From assembly GCA_029207755.1 (NCBI GenBank), contig JARCOQ010000012.1:2562001-2626000 (forward strand): a stretch of DNA of 64,000 bases, given 5' to 3'. The position numbers and the translations under genes are program-made. The notes under the pieces are model-generated. The model was given only the letters and a program-made list of their open reading frames with translations, searched no databases and was not told the DNA's origin. Below, in pieces: positions 48,531 through 61,239 of the stretch (positions within the stretch are counted from its first letter, which is position 1; each line of letters begins with the position of its first letter). Source of the stretch: Chamaea fasciata (taxonomy: Eukaryota > Chordata > Aves > Passeriformes > Sylviidae).

Positions 48531-50818
48531 GCACCTGCAGCTTTGTACCTCTCAAATAATAGTGATGCAAAAAACTTTCTTGGAAAACAAGATATAATTA
48601 CAATAGAAGCCTTTCTACCGAAGCCATAGGTAAACAGAGATTGTTTTTATTTTTCATGTAAAATGTAGAGGAAAATATTACAGTCTCACTGTGTATTTTG
48701 TAAGAGATTCCCCTCGAATTTGATTCTTTAGCTCTAAGGAATCTTAAAAGAACGCAAGGAATACCTGTTATGTCATGGCTGCACCAAATGTGGGCACATG
48801 TTTTCATTCCTTGGCACTGGAAGCTCAGTTTGCCCTCTGGGATCTCTCTTTTTCCTTGACATCTACACATCAGGCTTCTGCTGATGCCAATGAAATTTAA
48901 ATTGTGGATAGCAAAGCAAGTAGACAAACATGGGGTTTGTGGCAGCTGGCAGAGCACCCATGCTTCCTCTGAACAAGATCCATCCTCCTTTCAAAGACAA
49001 AAGGATTTTCAAGATACTAAATTTTGTCAACATAATGGTGATTCCATTCATCACAATATGAGATTGTCTTCTCAGGTTTCTTTTTTCTGGACTGGTCTGT
49101 TTCCCACATGACTCCCATCAAAAGCCATGAAATCTCTTTGGTGTGTTGACCTGCTGGAAAAAAGAGGTTCTTTAGGCCCTGTGGCAACCATGGCTTTTCT
49201 CCCTTTTTCTCCTAAATGCACTGACACAGCTTCAATACACAGAAATCCTTCCAGGTGCCTGGTTCTTGTGGCTGGCCTTACAGGAGTCAGGAGAATGATT
49301 CTAGCTGGAAACTAACCCAGCTTGTACCAGCCACACTCAGGGGGTGGGGAAGGGAGAATTGAGGTCATCTTCCTCAGTCCTTGCATCTGCAGCTCTCACT
49401 CCAGGCTGTTGGTAGAGGCAGTACAGGATTATTAAACGATGACGAAGATGCTTTTTGAATTTGTATTCCGCACAGCCACAGCATCTTTGCCAGGAAAAGC
49501 AATGATCTGGTTTAGTCTTAAAATTCTTAACCTGAGTAATGAATGTTGTCTTATGTTGTCTGTAATGTGAAAAACACCATATTAAATTAAAATAAAGGTC
49601 AATTCACTTAGATACCAGTAATATCAGTCTGCTTAAGCAATACATATGTTTGATCTTCGTGCATTTAGGACTGTTTTGTTTATGTTTCCATGCAGCATTG
49701 CAGAGAAGATTTAGTGAAGGTTGTCCCAACAGGTATGCACTTACACAATTGTTACCGGCTTTGGAAGTTATTTTCAGTAAACCTGTGTGCTTGAAAGGCT
49801 GACATGCAAGCAGTGAGCACTGGTGCTCTGGTGCCACAAGAGTAAAACTCTTTAGTCAGCTGAAAACTTCAACAGGTACACTGATAAGGATTGCTCGGTG
49901 GTGATAGTTGTTTTCAAAGAAACTGGTGCCTGTTGTCAAAAGTCACATTCACCACTGTGAGTATGAGAATTTTGTTTGCCAATGTGTTTCTTGAATTGGT
50001 TTCTACTTAGTCACATCCTAAAAACTCACAAGTGCCTGAAACCCACCATGGTTTTCATCTGAATAAAAGGAGGGGTAAGTGAGAACTTCCTCAGTGCTGT
50101 ATGCAAGGTCTAAAGGCAGTCATGTTACACACAGTAGTTGTTTAAGACAGAGGCCTCAATGAGTCGGTGTATAAATACTCATAATGCAGTGAATGCTGTA
50201 GACAGCACTTTCCCTGCCAGGGTTTTGTGTAGCACAGCACTGTGTAAGGAACACCAGCACTTGTGGAAGGAACAGGTCATAATTTGGGTCTGTATTGTTA
50301 CATATGAAAGGTAAGTGCAGAATTTAGGGAACAAAAGTAAAGCAAAGCTGATTTTCAAGCCTGAAAATGTGACTTATCACCAGCTCTATATCATTCTTCG
50401 TGCCAAAAGTATTTGTCTAGCAGCATTAAGCATCTGCTTGCCTGTTTCACACAGATGCTGTAAGTAGAATTTGACCTTTTGTTCAGCAAGTGTTTGAATA
50501 TTTAACGTGACGATATTAAGTTATCAGAAAGGCTGACTCTTTTGGGAAGACTGTTCAATTTTTATACAGCCCAAGTTAAAAGTACTTTGGAGCATGAACA
50601 ACTTCAGAGCAGAACAAAGCAGCCAGTGCTAATGTGTAGAAACTCCAGAAGTAAATAACAGCTGTTCAAGAAGACTTCTATTAAATATGTATTAATTAAC
50701 TTGAAGTGCATCACTTAAATATGTGAAGAGATTATCTTGTGTTAATTTACATTAAAACACACAGCACTTGTTAGCCTCATTACACCACCCTAAGTATATC
50801 CTAAGCTATCACCTCATC

Positions 50819-50966
50819 TTACACTGAGCGTTTTGTTGGGTGTTGATTGCTTTCGATTTGCCCTTTTAAAATGTCAGATAGTGGCCTCCATTTCTTGTTG
50901 GATCTCTTCTTTCTCTCAGGTTTTGCTCTTGCACAGTTGCAGTTCTTACTTGTGTCTGTTCTGTGC
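50819..50966 (-). other. Exon-like block B, unidentified
   Basis: About 370 bp downstream of block A on the same strand. It has a strong acceptor (TTTTTCTTTCTGCTCAG) and then a basic open frame: HRTDTSKNCNCARAKPE, KKWRPLSDILKGQ, ending TKRSV and TAA. No family was recognised and no minus-strand AATAAA was found nearby, which argues against a functional 3' terminal exon. Confidence 0.25.
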
Positions 50967-51338
50967 TGAGCAGAAAGAAAAATAACAATAGGTTGTGAAA
51001 ATGTAATCGTAATTGCCCACCCAAACTTCACAGGCGGGTCCTGCTGTTAACCTGCGGACCAGCAGAGAATGTAAGTGTCCATTTGTGTAGGAAAATTACT
51101 TTATATAAAGATTCAGTATCACCTTTAGACCAGGAAAGATACATAGTGAAATGGAGTCTCTTGAGTGAAATTATAGATAACTAAAACATAATGCTAATAA
51201 TAGTGGTCTAAATCAATGTATCAATCTTCATCAACTCTCATTCCGTCCATAAATTAAGTATTTTTAGGTGGACTTAAGTTAAAACCCGTCTTTCTTTCTA
51301 TTTTGCTGCTGAAAATATATAAACTTATAAGAGTTTAC

Positions 51339-51506
51339 TTAGTGTCGTTTTAGCAGCTGATCCAGCTGCTGGGCTGTTCTTTCATCCATTATTTTGACTG
51401 CACAGACTCCCTGAACACAGGTTGGAGTCCAGTTCTTGTTTCCCACACCTATCCCAGCACACTCCTCACTAGGGGGAGACTGAGGAATTTGAGCACTCAC
51501 AGCCGG
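51339..51506 (-). other. Exon-like block A, unidentified
   Basis: On the minus strand a strong acceptor (long pyrimidine tract ending CTCTGCCAG) opens one continuous frame of 55 codons. It includes GVGNKNWTPTCVQGVCAVK and MDERTAQQLDQLLKRH and then a TAA, followed at once by a donor-like GTAAAC. The other two frames are closed. I do not recognise the protein. It may be a real terminal exon, a decayed exon or chance. Confidence 0.25.
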
Positions 51507-54165
51507 GCCCTGGCAGAGCAGGAAGGGCAAAGGAAACCAAAAGATTTGGCTTTAGCAGAATCTTGATGTCCTGGACAAGCTGCTACATTGCATGGCTCTC
51601 CTGAGAGAAGTAAGGGGATGGGGTGTTTGCTCTACTTTCAGGTTGTTTGCAACCTCTTCAGTTACAACTTTGTGAATTTGCTCCTAGGTTATGTTCCCAA
51701 GGTTGTCTTTGCTGGATTTGTGCTTAGGGAGACATTTTTTCCTAAGTGAAAGCTGGATTTGCAAGGTAATTATGGCAATATGGGAAGTGCTGCCTGTAGA
51801 GAAATCCAGGCTTGGAATTCACAGCCCTTTGGTTCAAGAGCAGATTTAGATGCATGAATCTCCCAAGAAAACCCCTTTAAAGCTGACTTCAGTTAAACCT
51901 TCACTTACTTTGCCCTGGCATCCAGGCAGTGTTTGCTGTGCTGAGGGAGTAGAGTTCAGGAATAGAACTGACTCTGGCTTTTTTTTCTTGTGCAATTACA
52001 CTGCTTATCTCTGTGACCTAAAGGATGTCATTTTCAGAAAGGGTGGAGAACTGGGCTGAGATACTGCTTTTGTGGGCTGAAATGCCATGCTGTGTAGTAG
52101 AACTGACCATCCCTCCAGCGAAGATGCTTTTCCTAATATCCAACCTATACCTTGCCTGGTGCAGCCAAACTAAAAGGCCAGGTGGTCTCTAGTGAAATCT
52201 TGAGAGTAGTAGTTGCTTTTTCACCCTAATCTTTAAAAGCCCAGATAATTAAAGGTAGAAAAAAGTCTTTCTGCAACGCAAAGAGGAAAGCCTTTCATAT
52301 GAGGTAAAAGGGTTGCAGTTCACAACATAATCTGTTTCTTTGCTTACAGTTAGAAGCTTTAGAAGCCGTGGAGCTTAGGAGAGCCTAAGATGTTTCTTGT
52401 TATACACTTAAGGATAGGAAAATATGTGTGAGGGTAATTATCTTGATTAAAAAAATTGATCATCTTAAATAGGTATTTTTCAAGGTGCTAAAAAGGGATT
52501 TTGCTGATTTGGGCTGAAACTACTACTCTATCTATGTTTAACTCCTCTCTTTCCTGTCACTCTATTTTTCGTTGTTTCATGAAGTAACTTTCAGCCAGCA
52601 AATGTTCGTGCTCCATAATTTCTTTTTTAAAAGGATATCAATCACTCCTTTAAAGATGAGTGATGAATGAATGAGGGACATTCATGAATGGGACAGAGAT
52701 GCTGTTTGGGGCACGGATTACTGTGTTGCTGGGTGTTTTGTATATTAAAATGCAATTTTTCCCTCTGTCCTGCCACCTGTGCAAAGGGAGTTGAAATATT
52801 CAGTGTAGGGAGTAGGAGCTGCTGCATTGGTGGGTATTCAGGACCTTATTATTACTCAGAGAAGAGCATTAAGTGTAAAAATATAAGTTAAGTGCAAAAA
52901 AAAAATTATACATTTAAATTTGGCAAATCTGATATGAAACCAGGTGTTCAGGACAGTAGTTGAACTCAGAATTGTTTGCCTTTGTGCCCGGTCACTGTGT
53001 TAGATGTGCCATGTCATATTGCTTCAGAAAGAGGTCACAAAACAGGGAACATTGAAATCGTGTTTCACACAAATGTAGGAGGAATCCCAAATTCAGCAGT
53101 AAACAAAGATGAAAAGGAAGGCAGCACAAAAAGGGCAAGAAAAGATGCTTAAGTTTCCTGCAGTTCCTGCCTCATTGTTTATTCCAGCTTCCTGTTTTTT
53201 CAGTCTGCTTCTCAAGCCTTTCTTGTGCATATACACAGATTATAGTATGCACAAGAATAAGCTGAAGGCAGAAACTGACTTAATGAAGACATTCTTGTGA
53301 GAGAGAAAAGATTTTGTTGTCCACAGATGCGCAAAGAAAAACAGAAAAGCAGCTGCCCTTAGAAATGGAGTAAAAGTAGAGCTGAGTGCCACGTCAGGAT
53401 GCTTTACTCAAAATCTGGTGTGTGGCAAGTCTTTGAGAGCTGCTGTTGTGCGGGGATGTAACCAAGAGGTGAAACAAGAAGCTTCTGTAAGTCTAATGTC
53501 TTAGATACTGTCCTGAGCAGTGCTGACTGCCAATTTTCAGATGGCAAATAAGGATAAAAGGAAATAACTTTCATAACTCTGGTATGGATGAGCTATTAAT
53601 AGTCTGTTTTGTGTCAAAACCTTCTCTTTTCTTAAGACCAAGCTATAGAGATAGTCGTGTGCTGTCATCTTCCTCTTCAGAGGAGGGTTCTGCAGGGCAG
53701 AGGTCCTTAGCTCGCTAGTTCCCATTTTTGTGGGAAATTAGCTGGTCTTTTCTGAAACCTTTGAGGGCAGCAACAGTATAAATGTGGTGGAAAAAATTTG
53801 TGTGGCAAGTTAGGTGGGAGATGAGGTGGAGCTGAGATACAGCAATGAAGTGAAGGCTTCTGGTCACTTGGCCTGCAGAGTTTAGGAACTAGGGATGTTG
53901 GTTAGCAACAATTATTAAATTTAAGGAATATCTGCACTACACCCACAAGGCTGTGAGCATTGGCATCTGGGTGAATTGGGCTGGTTTATTCTACTCCTTG
54001 TGTTATTTGTTTATCAGCTGAAGCATTTATGAGAGCAAATGCAGCTGGTGGCATTTTGGGCTGTGGAAATTATAGTTTGTAATATTCTTCTAACAGTAAT
54101 TTGAGAGTTTAAAGAATTCTGGATCTAATATTACAGTCATGCACTGAAAACCTTCAAGTTTTAGG

Positions 54166-54583
54166 ATTTTTTTTTTTTTTTTGCTCTACCTTTATCAAAT
54201 AGCAAGAAATTCTATAGGATGCCTCTGAATTGCTAACCATGGCTGCTGCAGCAGCATACCTGGTGAAATAGATCAGTGGTCCAGTCTGCTTTGACAACTC
54301 CTATGTAACCAAATATAGGAGGAAGAGGAAATTTGTAGGGCTGGTAGTGGCTTGTATTTTTCAATAATTTATCAAGATTCGAGAGCACAGATTTCCTTTG
54401 GGAAATATTAGTTCTAAGGTTTACAAAGTGCCTCAGTTGTAAATACCCATAAAAATGACAATTTGGTAGGTCATATTTATTCTTAAGCAGGTCAAAGGAC
54501 ATTAGCGTATTCCTACTGTATAAATCTGTCAAGTACAGAATTTCTTTATGCTCCCAAATCACAAAAGCACCTCTTACAGTCAA
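54166..54583 (-). mobile_element. 5'-truncated L1-clade LINE, C-terminal ORF2 relic with poly(A)
   Basis: On the minus strand a frame of about 116 codons (54583 to 54233) carries the hallmark region near the end of L1-type ORF2: IWEHKEILYLTDLYSRNTL, then MSFDLLKNKYDLP and FYGYLQLRHFV. This follows the family pattern of 'lw..kgi..l.dL......sF..L..kf.lp...ffrYLQlRhf'. The frame ends about 50 bp before an A17 run (T-run at about 54166-54182 on plus), consistent with a LINE poly(A) tail. No upstream reverse-transcriptase core was found, so the copy is severely 5'-truncated. CR1 elements lack this poly(A) and this motif. Confidence 0.65.
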
Positions 54584-55385
54584 GGAGAAAGCATCACATT
54601 ATTGCCAATCAAGGACAACAAGCAAGAATATTGATCTCTACCCAATAACTTTTGCCCTGCTCGCTAAGTTTTTATTACTGAAACTGGACACATCAAGGGA
54701 TTGGATTTAATATATACATATAGTGCTGATTTATTACAGGAGGAGAATTATGGTCTGGCCTTACTTCTGGCTCAGTATTTTAACACTTATTTTATTCCTT
54801 GCATGGAAGCTTTTTCTACAGACAAAGTGTAAGATTTCCAGCTAGCCCTGGATGGGCACAAATCTTCAGCTCGCAGAGGTACATTGATTTATGGGTGTAC
54901 AAACATCCTGCCTTTGGTGGCTTTAGAGTCATGAGTTTTGATTTTAGGAGTTTATGTACGTGAATGTCTGTATAGGGGGATTGTTAATTCACAGAGACGT
55001 AACTAAAGATAGGCTTGGGGAGAGAGGTGGGGAGATTGAAGGATGTTTAGGCACATTTAGTCTGGGTGCTGCTTGCTAGCCTGGTTTGAAGATGTGTTGG
55101 CTTTCTGCTCCTCCGTGGAGCTGTGCACGTAAAACCCTTTGTGTACAGGCTGTTGAACAGTCTGGTATTGGAACGAAGCAGAGGGCCAGCATTGTGCATC
55201 TTGGTCTCCTGTTGGTGAAACTTACTGGTTTTTGGTCATTTTTGGTTGATCACTGCGGAGGATTTGGCCTGCTCCACAAACACACCATCTTTGAACTTTG
55301 TCCACAGTGATAACCATGGCTTAAGACAGGTAGGATCAATCAGCTGCTTTTTAGAAGGGAAGTGCATCTACAAAACTGTTCTTCA

Positions 55386-55553
55386 CCACAGAATTACAGA
55401 ACGGTGGGCATTGGAAGGAGCACCTGTTCTGACCCACCAGCTCAGAGCACAGTCAATGAGATCAGGTTGCTCAGGTTCTTGTCAGATTTTGAACGCAAGG
55501 ATGGTGTTAACACAACCTCTCTGGGTAACGTGTTCCAGTATTTCAGTGGTCAA
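55386..55553 (-). mobile_element. CR1 LINE fragment, minus orientation
   Basis: The plus strand reads CACAGAATTACAGAACGGTG, then AAGGAGCACCTGTTCTGACCC, and later CAACCTCTCTGGGTAACGTG and TTCCAGTATTTCAGTGGTC, the standard 3'-terminal CR1 wording in reverse complement. About 168 bp, truncated. Confidence 0.75.
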
Positions 55554-56809
55554 GGGTAAGCTTCTGAGTTAACAACACAGGCCGTGTAAGTCAGCAGGAC
55601 CAGATATCTGTTTATTTTGCATCCTAGAGAGCAGCCAACTCCCTGTGTAATTATAAGCCCTTCTGGCTTTTTACCTGTCTAGGCAAAAGATATGAGTTTT
55701 GCTTGCTCTTTGGCCTTTCAAGAGCTGGTCAGCCCTTTCACAGAATAAATGCATGCAGCAGTAGCTGATGGATTTGCTGCTCATGTTCATAATGCTGTGG
55801 AGAGAGCTGGAGAGGCCAGACCTTACTCTCCATCATTTCCTGATGGAGCGGGCAGAGGGACACATGCTGAATTTCTCCAGAATGTCCTTCCCACACCAGA
55901 CATTTTGTGAAGAGGTTATATGCAAGGATTATGTGTTTGTCGGGATTTCCAGATGTCAAGTAACCCCAGCCTTTTCTCAGCACACGAGCAAATCCTACCG
56001 TGGCTGTAGAGCAAATCTGGCACTCCCTGGAAGTGCCCCTGCACGTGGTGTGCACACTCCCTCTGCAGCTGATGTGGCTGGGGGTCCTGTGTTTGTGCCC
56101 TCCCGTGGATTTCCACAAGCACAACAAATTGCATGTGACCCAAACATTTTGGATTAACTCGGTGTGTTCAGACCATGTGTGCAGCACCTGTACCACTGGG
56201 TTGGTGCTGCTTTGAGGGTTGGACACTGTGCTTCTACCACACAGCTCCTGGGGATGCATTTGAGTGCAGGAAGAGTTCAGAACAGGATGATGGCACAATC
56301 AAAAGTCATGCTTTTTACTGGGAACCTCTAGGAAGAATTCTGCCATAGGAAGAAGGTGATTTTTCAGCCTCCTGACTTGTTACAGGTAGTTGTGTAGCCA
56401 GCCTTACCCTGCCTTCAGGGTGCTTCCCTATGGCACAGATTTCAGAAGGATCTGAGAAGGCAGTGACTTTTGATTTTGCATCTGTGTGTCTTAACTAGAA
56501 CGTAATTTCTTCACCAATAGGAATTCAAATCAGAAAGGAGAGTGAACAATGTGGAGTTGAGATGAAAATATGACCCAGGGTATGCATTGTCTACTTCAAG
56601 TGTCAGGGGGAAATGCTGAGTTCTGCCAGCTGCCTTTAAAAGCACCTCTCCGCATCAAGCCTAGAATGAGAAAGTGACAATGACTTCCATGTCACCTTTT
56701 CAGGTAAATACAGAAAGCTGTAGTTGCCAGAGCAATGATGAATCATGATTTCCTTCCATCCAAAGAGCCTTGGGCTTTTTCCTCATTCAAACATTTAACT
56801 TACTTGCAG

Positions 56810-57560
56810 GGCTGACAGAAAAGCAGTAGATTTTTTTTTTCCAAATATCCATTTGCCTTTCCATTTATCTACTTTGATCTAAAATATAGAACCTGATAGA
56901 TGCCCTAGGTAAATCAAACATTTTCCGTCTGCCAAAACGGTTTTGCAAATGCTTATTTCATGCCATTACCATTTTTCTGTTTCTAGCAGTAAATCAAAAA
57001 GTATCAGCCATTCATCCACTTTAAAAGTAATGCCTTTCCTTTGCATAATTACACATACCCAGTGGAGATCTGTGTGCACAGTAAATCTATTCCTTTAAAA
57101 GGTTTCGCCTTAAGTACCACAGTGACATAAATTGGTGAAGCGCAAATTTATTTATTTAAGGGGTTTATTCTTTTAACTGGTGCAGTAAGTGTTACACATC
57201 CATTGTTTGGCTTGGGTGGGGAGGGCTTTTATTAATGTATCATTCAATTTTGCAGCAGATGTTTATGTAGAAAGGTCTCACTCCTTACAGGACTTCAAGC
57301 AATTGAAATGCGTGTGTAATTTATTCTCATTACAGGTTTATTCTTAACTGGTGTTCAGGGGGTCTTCACTGTATCTCTAGTAGATCCTTGAGAATTAAAT
57401 AGTTTAACGAATGTAATGAGCAAGCCTGAAAGAAGTACACAGAAAGCAGAATATGGATTTGGGTATTAGGTTATTTGCAAATAACCTAAGTGCGGCATTA
57501 AAAAGGAGTGAGAAATTGCCAAAAATAAATGTCTTCAAGTAATAAATGCCCCGCATGGTA
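56810..57560. promoter_or_regulatory. Enhancer-like AT-rich region (possible conserved non-coding element)
   Basis: Complex, unique AT-rich sequence with many candidate homeodomain and POU sites (TTTGCAAATGC near 56942, CTTTGCATAATTACAC near 57038, AAATTTATTTATTTAAGGGG near 57145, TGTAATTTATTCTCATTAC near 57315) and the perfect palindrome at 57466-57489. No open frame or repeat signature. An enhancer role is inferred from style; conservation cannot be tested here. Confidence 0.3.
57466..57489. repeat. 24-bp perfect palindrome with POU-like core
   Basis: TTAGGTTATTTG followed immediately by its exact reverse complement, with no spacer. The centre ATTTGCAAAT is a symmetric octamer-like (POU) sequence. 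Confidence 0.95.
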
Positions 57561-59648
57561 TTTTGGCAAAGCAAAGATTTTAAAAATGGATCTTTTCATC
57601 ATTCTCATGTAAACTTGCTCGTCTTTTTAAGTCATGCTTGTAGCTCTCAGGGGTGTCAAACCTAAAGCAGACAAGCCCAGCTGGTGGAAGCCTGGGAGTG
57701 AAATGATGAATTTTTTAGCAGATCTGAGTTTATTTTTAGGCTTTATAGAATTATGTTTCATTTCCCTGTGAGTGAAATTGTAGGAAGTAGCTTAGAAGAA
57801 AAACAAATTAAGAAACTTCACCAGAACAGCAAAAAGTAGCAAAACACTGGACCCTAACTAGAGTTGAGCACAACATATCCTGATTGCATTTGAAATTGTG
57901 GCTACAGTTTAGTCCTGCAAATATTTACATACATGTTCAGTTTAATGCATATGAGAATTCTTGAAACAAGCAGTAAGTCTGAAGAGACAGCAGACTGCAG
58001 GCTAGGTTGTGGCATGGGGAACTGAACAAAATTTCTAGTGTGATTGTATTTTCTGTGGATATGTTTTCCATGGTGCTGAATGGGGGAGTAAAATTCCAGG
58101 TGTCTGGATTTTGTTAGGTTATGCAGTAAAAGAAGCGTAAAAACTTTTTGGGGGAGAGGAGAGTTCATGGGAAGGTTTTAAGTCTGGAATCTTGTTTGGT
58201 TAGTGAAGACAATTTCATTAACACACACAATCAACATATTCAACCCTATGATTTCACACCATCCATTTCTTGCTGGCATTACAGAACTGTCAGCTCTTTC
58301 CTACAGTTAAAAAAGAAAAACTGCATTAGTATCCAAAGCAAGTCTGGAAAATGCCATGGACCTGGGATGAGGAGATGCATGTGATAGTTACAGATCTGGC
58401 AAGGGCTGGTTTTTCACAGGAAGTTTATCACATGCAGCTACGTATCCCATGTCCACTAAGGTCACTCTTTTGAGATTTTGTTTTAAGTGAATTTGGCTTT
58501 TGGGGGTCTCTTCTAGTACATGGAGTAGATCAGATGTTGCCAACTATCCTTTTTAATCGGAATTAATGGTGGTGCTGCCATGTGGTTTTGCTTGTGATAG
58601 AAAGGGGATTAGTAAGTCACAAAGATTCCTTTTTGAATCCCATGTCCTAGAATGTGCTCCTGGGACTGCAGCTTTCCCCACTGAAACAGCCTCCCCTCTG
58701 TTCTGCAGTTGGGAACCAAAGGAGCCACCTTAAAGGGTGAGAGAGTACCTCAGCTCCCAAACTGGCTCAATCTTTGTCTTCCCATGCTGTTTGCATCGAT
58801 GCTAATCAATGTTAATTACGGCAGTGGGGCTTGTGATGTACTCATTAGAAAAGCCATCCTATTTTTCTGTGCTTGTACAGTCTGTCACACAATAGAGCCC
58901 TGATTGGGGTTCCCTAGATGCTACAAATAGTAATACAATTTGTTATAATAATGAATATGTGGTTCATGGTGTAAGACTACCAAACTCCGTTCATGGAGCT
59001 TGAAAGCATCGCTTGATAATTCTGTTTGCTGTTACCACTGACTGTGGCATTCTGGGTGTGTCTTGACACTTGGGGTCTCAGCAGCAAACCAGTTAAGTTT
59101 TTGTTCATGTTTCAACAGGTGCTTCTTTTTAAATTTGCATTTGAGTCTGTGGGGTTTTGGTGTGTATATATGTGCTTGAACTTAGCAGTGCTTAAAAACT
59201 CTTCTGATTCAGCATCCTCACTGTGCTGGGTCCATGGTCCCACCACCACTCCATGACTGCACTTGGAGCTGGTGGGTGCTGAAGGATGGGGTGCCAGGGT
59301 GTTTCTTTCCTAGGCTGAAGGTAAGAGGTGCAAGAGTAGGAAGGTGCTTTGTCCCAGGTGCTGAGCAGCTGCTGGGTGTGGTTTGCAACAAGGGTTCCCA
59401 GCTCCTGAAGGGGCCGGAGGTGGTGGAAGCCCAGAGCTGGGAGCTGATGCTTTCCCTCCTCCCAAAGCTGCAGCCTCCTCCTCCTTTACTCCGAGCTGAC
59501 ACCCAAGAGGTGCAGTCTCCTATGATGAATTTGGTTTAGTCCTACTGTTATCCTCACTGGGAATTTCAGCACCATTGTTTATATTAATTAATTTGTATAA
59601 ATAACTACAATTCATCTCCTCACTCTGCACTACCTTTGTGAGTTTTGG

Positions 59649-59865
59649 TTCCTTCCTTCCTTCCTTCCTTCCTTCCTTCCTTCCTTCCTTCCTTCCTTCC
59701 TTCCTTCCTCCCTTCCTCCCTTCCTCCCTTCCTCCCTTCCTCCCTTCCTCCCTTCCTCCCTTCCTCCCTTCCTCCCTTCCTCCCTTCCTCCCTTCCTCCC
59801 TTCCTCCCTTCCTCCCTTCCTCCCTTCCTCCCTTCCTCCCTTCCTCCCTTCCTCCCTTCCTCCCT
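59649..59865. repeat. (TTCC)15 plus (TCCCTTCC)n polypyrimidine microsatellite, 217 bp
   Basis: Fifteen perfect TTCC units at 59649-59708 followed by about 19.5 perfect copies of the 8-mer TCCCTTCC to 59865. The tract is uninterrupted pyrimidine on plus and purine on minus. Open frames through it in both directions are repeat artefacts. Confidence 0.97.
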
Positions 59866-61239
59866 GGTTTGTTATGGATGTTGGTTCCAATCCCATTTTT
59901 TTTAATTCCCACCGGACTGCATGCTTGAATTTTAGTTACCTACGTGCAGTTTAGGTCTGTGATTATCTGCCTGACTCTAGTTTTCTGTCAGAGTGATGAC
60001 CAAGCCTGTGTACAAAAACGCTTTAAATTGTTTAGATGTTACATTACTTGAGTGTGTATGTTGTTTTAAGAAGAATTCAAGTCGGTGGAGAGCTGCTTCT
60101 GTGTTTGTAATTAATTTAAAATATTTATTACAGCAGCTAGATTTTTCCCTGTTAAGGGTGCTTTACTGAAATTTCATGATCTACAGCACACCCTAGTGAT
60201 ATCTGGAAATCATCAAGTTACACCCAGTGAATTTTATTTCCTTTGTGGTGAAGCACATCTTAGGACTCCAATATGAAGAGTCCAGGAAAGTAAATGCCTT
60301 CGTATCCAAGATAGGAAGTGGGTTTATAAAGCAAAAAACAGCCTTAGAAACTGAGACTACAGGGTAGTCCTCTGTGAAAAGAACATCTGTATAATGAGTT
60401 AATCTGGCTTGCAATCTATAATGTTTGACATGTTTAACAACATGGGGAAAAGCAGCCCAAGGTTATGTGAGAAGAGTGAGAAATATCTCTTGGGTTCCCG
60501 TTTAGACTAGAGAGAGCAACTAGATATAAATAAAAGCATTGTGGAGGAAACCTGCAGGCAGATTTCATAGGTCAGAAGCATGAATGATCATTTACTGTCT
60601 TATTTACTCTCTTACGATCATTTACTCACTTATTTAGGATGTTAAAATTTATGCTATGTATTAAATTCCTCCCTTTGCAGGATGTTAGGTCACTTGGTTT
60701 TTCAGGAGGAGGTACCTTTATTTAGTTTTGAGTGGCCATCAGGCTCCATATGATCCTGCAAAGTGGTGTGCACCTTCCTAACTTTTTAGGCTATCGGCCG
60801 CTCAGTTTTTCCTGGATTTCTGTATTTCAGTCATTTATTTTCTTCGGATTTGTCTAAACACATGGACTGCAAGGGTTCTGAATTGGTTGCTGTTGACCCT
60901 ATGATGGGGTGAGAGGAGAAAGCAGGTTTGAGAAGGAATCTGACAAAGAAGTGTAATTAAGTAGTCAAGAAGGAAGGCAAATATTTATCAGAGGTGAAAT
61001 CAAATAGGTGACGTGTGGATGGCACTGCAAGAGAGTGAAAGCAATATGAGCATTCCTAGCTTGGCTCAGCTGGAAGATTTGATCCCATATCTCTGTTTCA
61101 TGTACAGAGCATTCCTTGTCTATGTCAGGCAAAGCTGAATATGGGATTCTGGTTCTCTCACACATGAGAAATCTAATGCTTTAGGGAGAGACAGGGTTCC
61201 TCTCAGACCTCTGCATTTCACTTCACTCCTGTCAGGTAT

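Noticed and set aside
54233..54583. The minus-strand frame as a host gene
   Set aside because: Its motif order and adjacent poly(A) fit the end of an L1-type ORF2; treated as a LINE relic instead.
59520..59928. Open frames of repeated EGRKGGRE or PSFLPSFL through the microsatellite
   Set aside because: Pure artefact of the TTCC/TCCCTTCC repeat.
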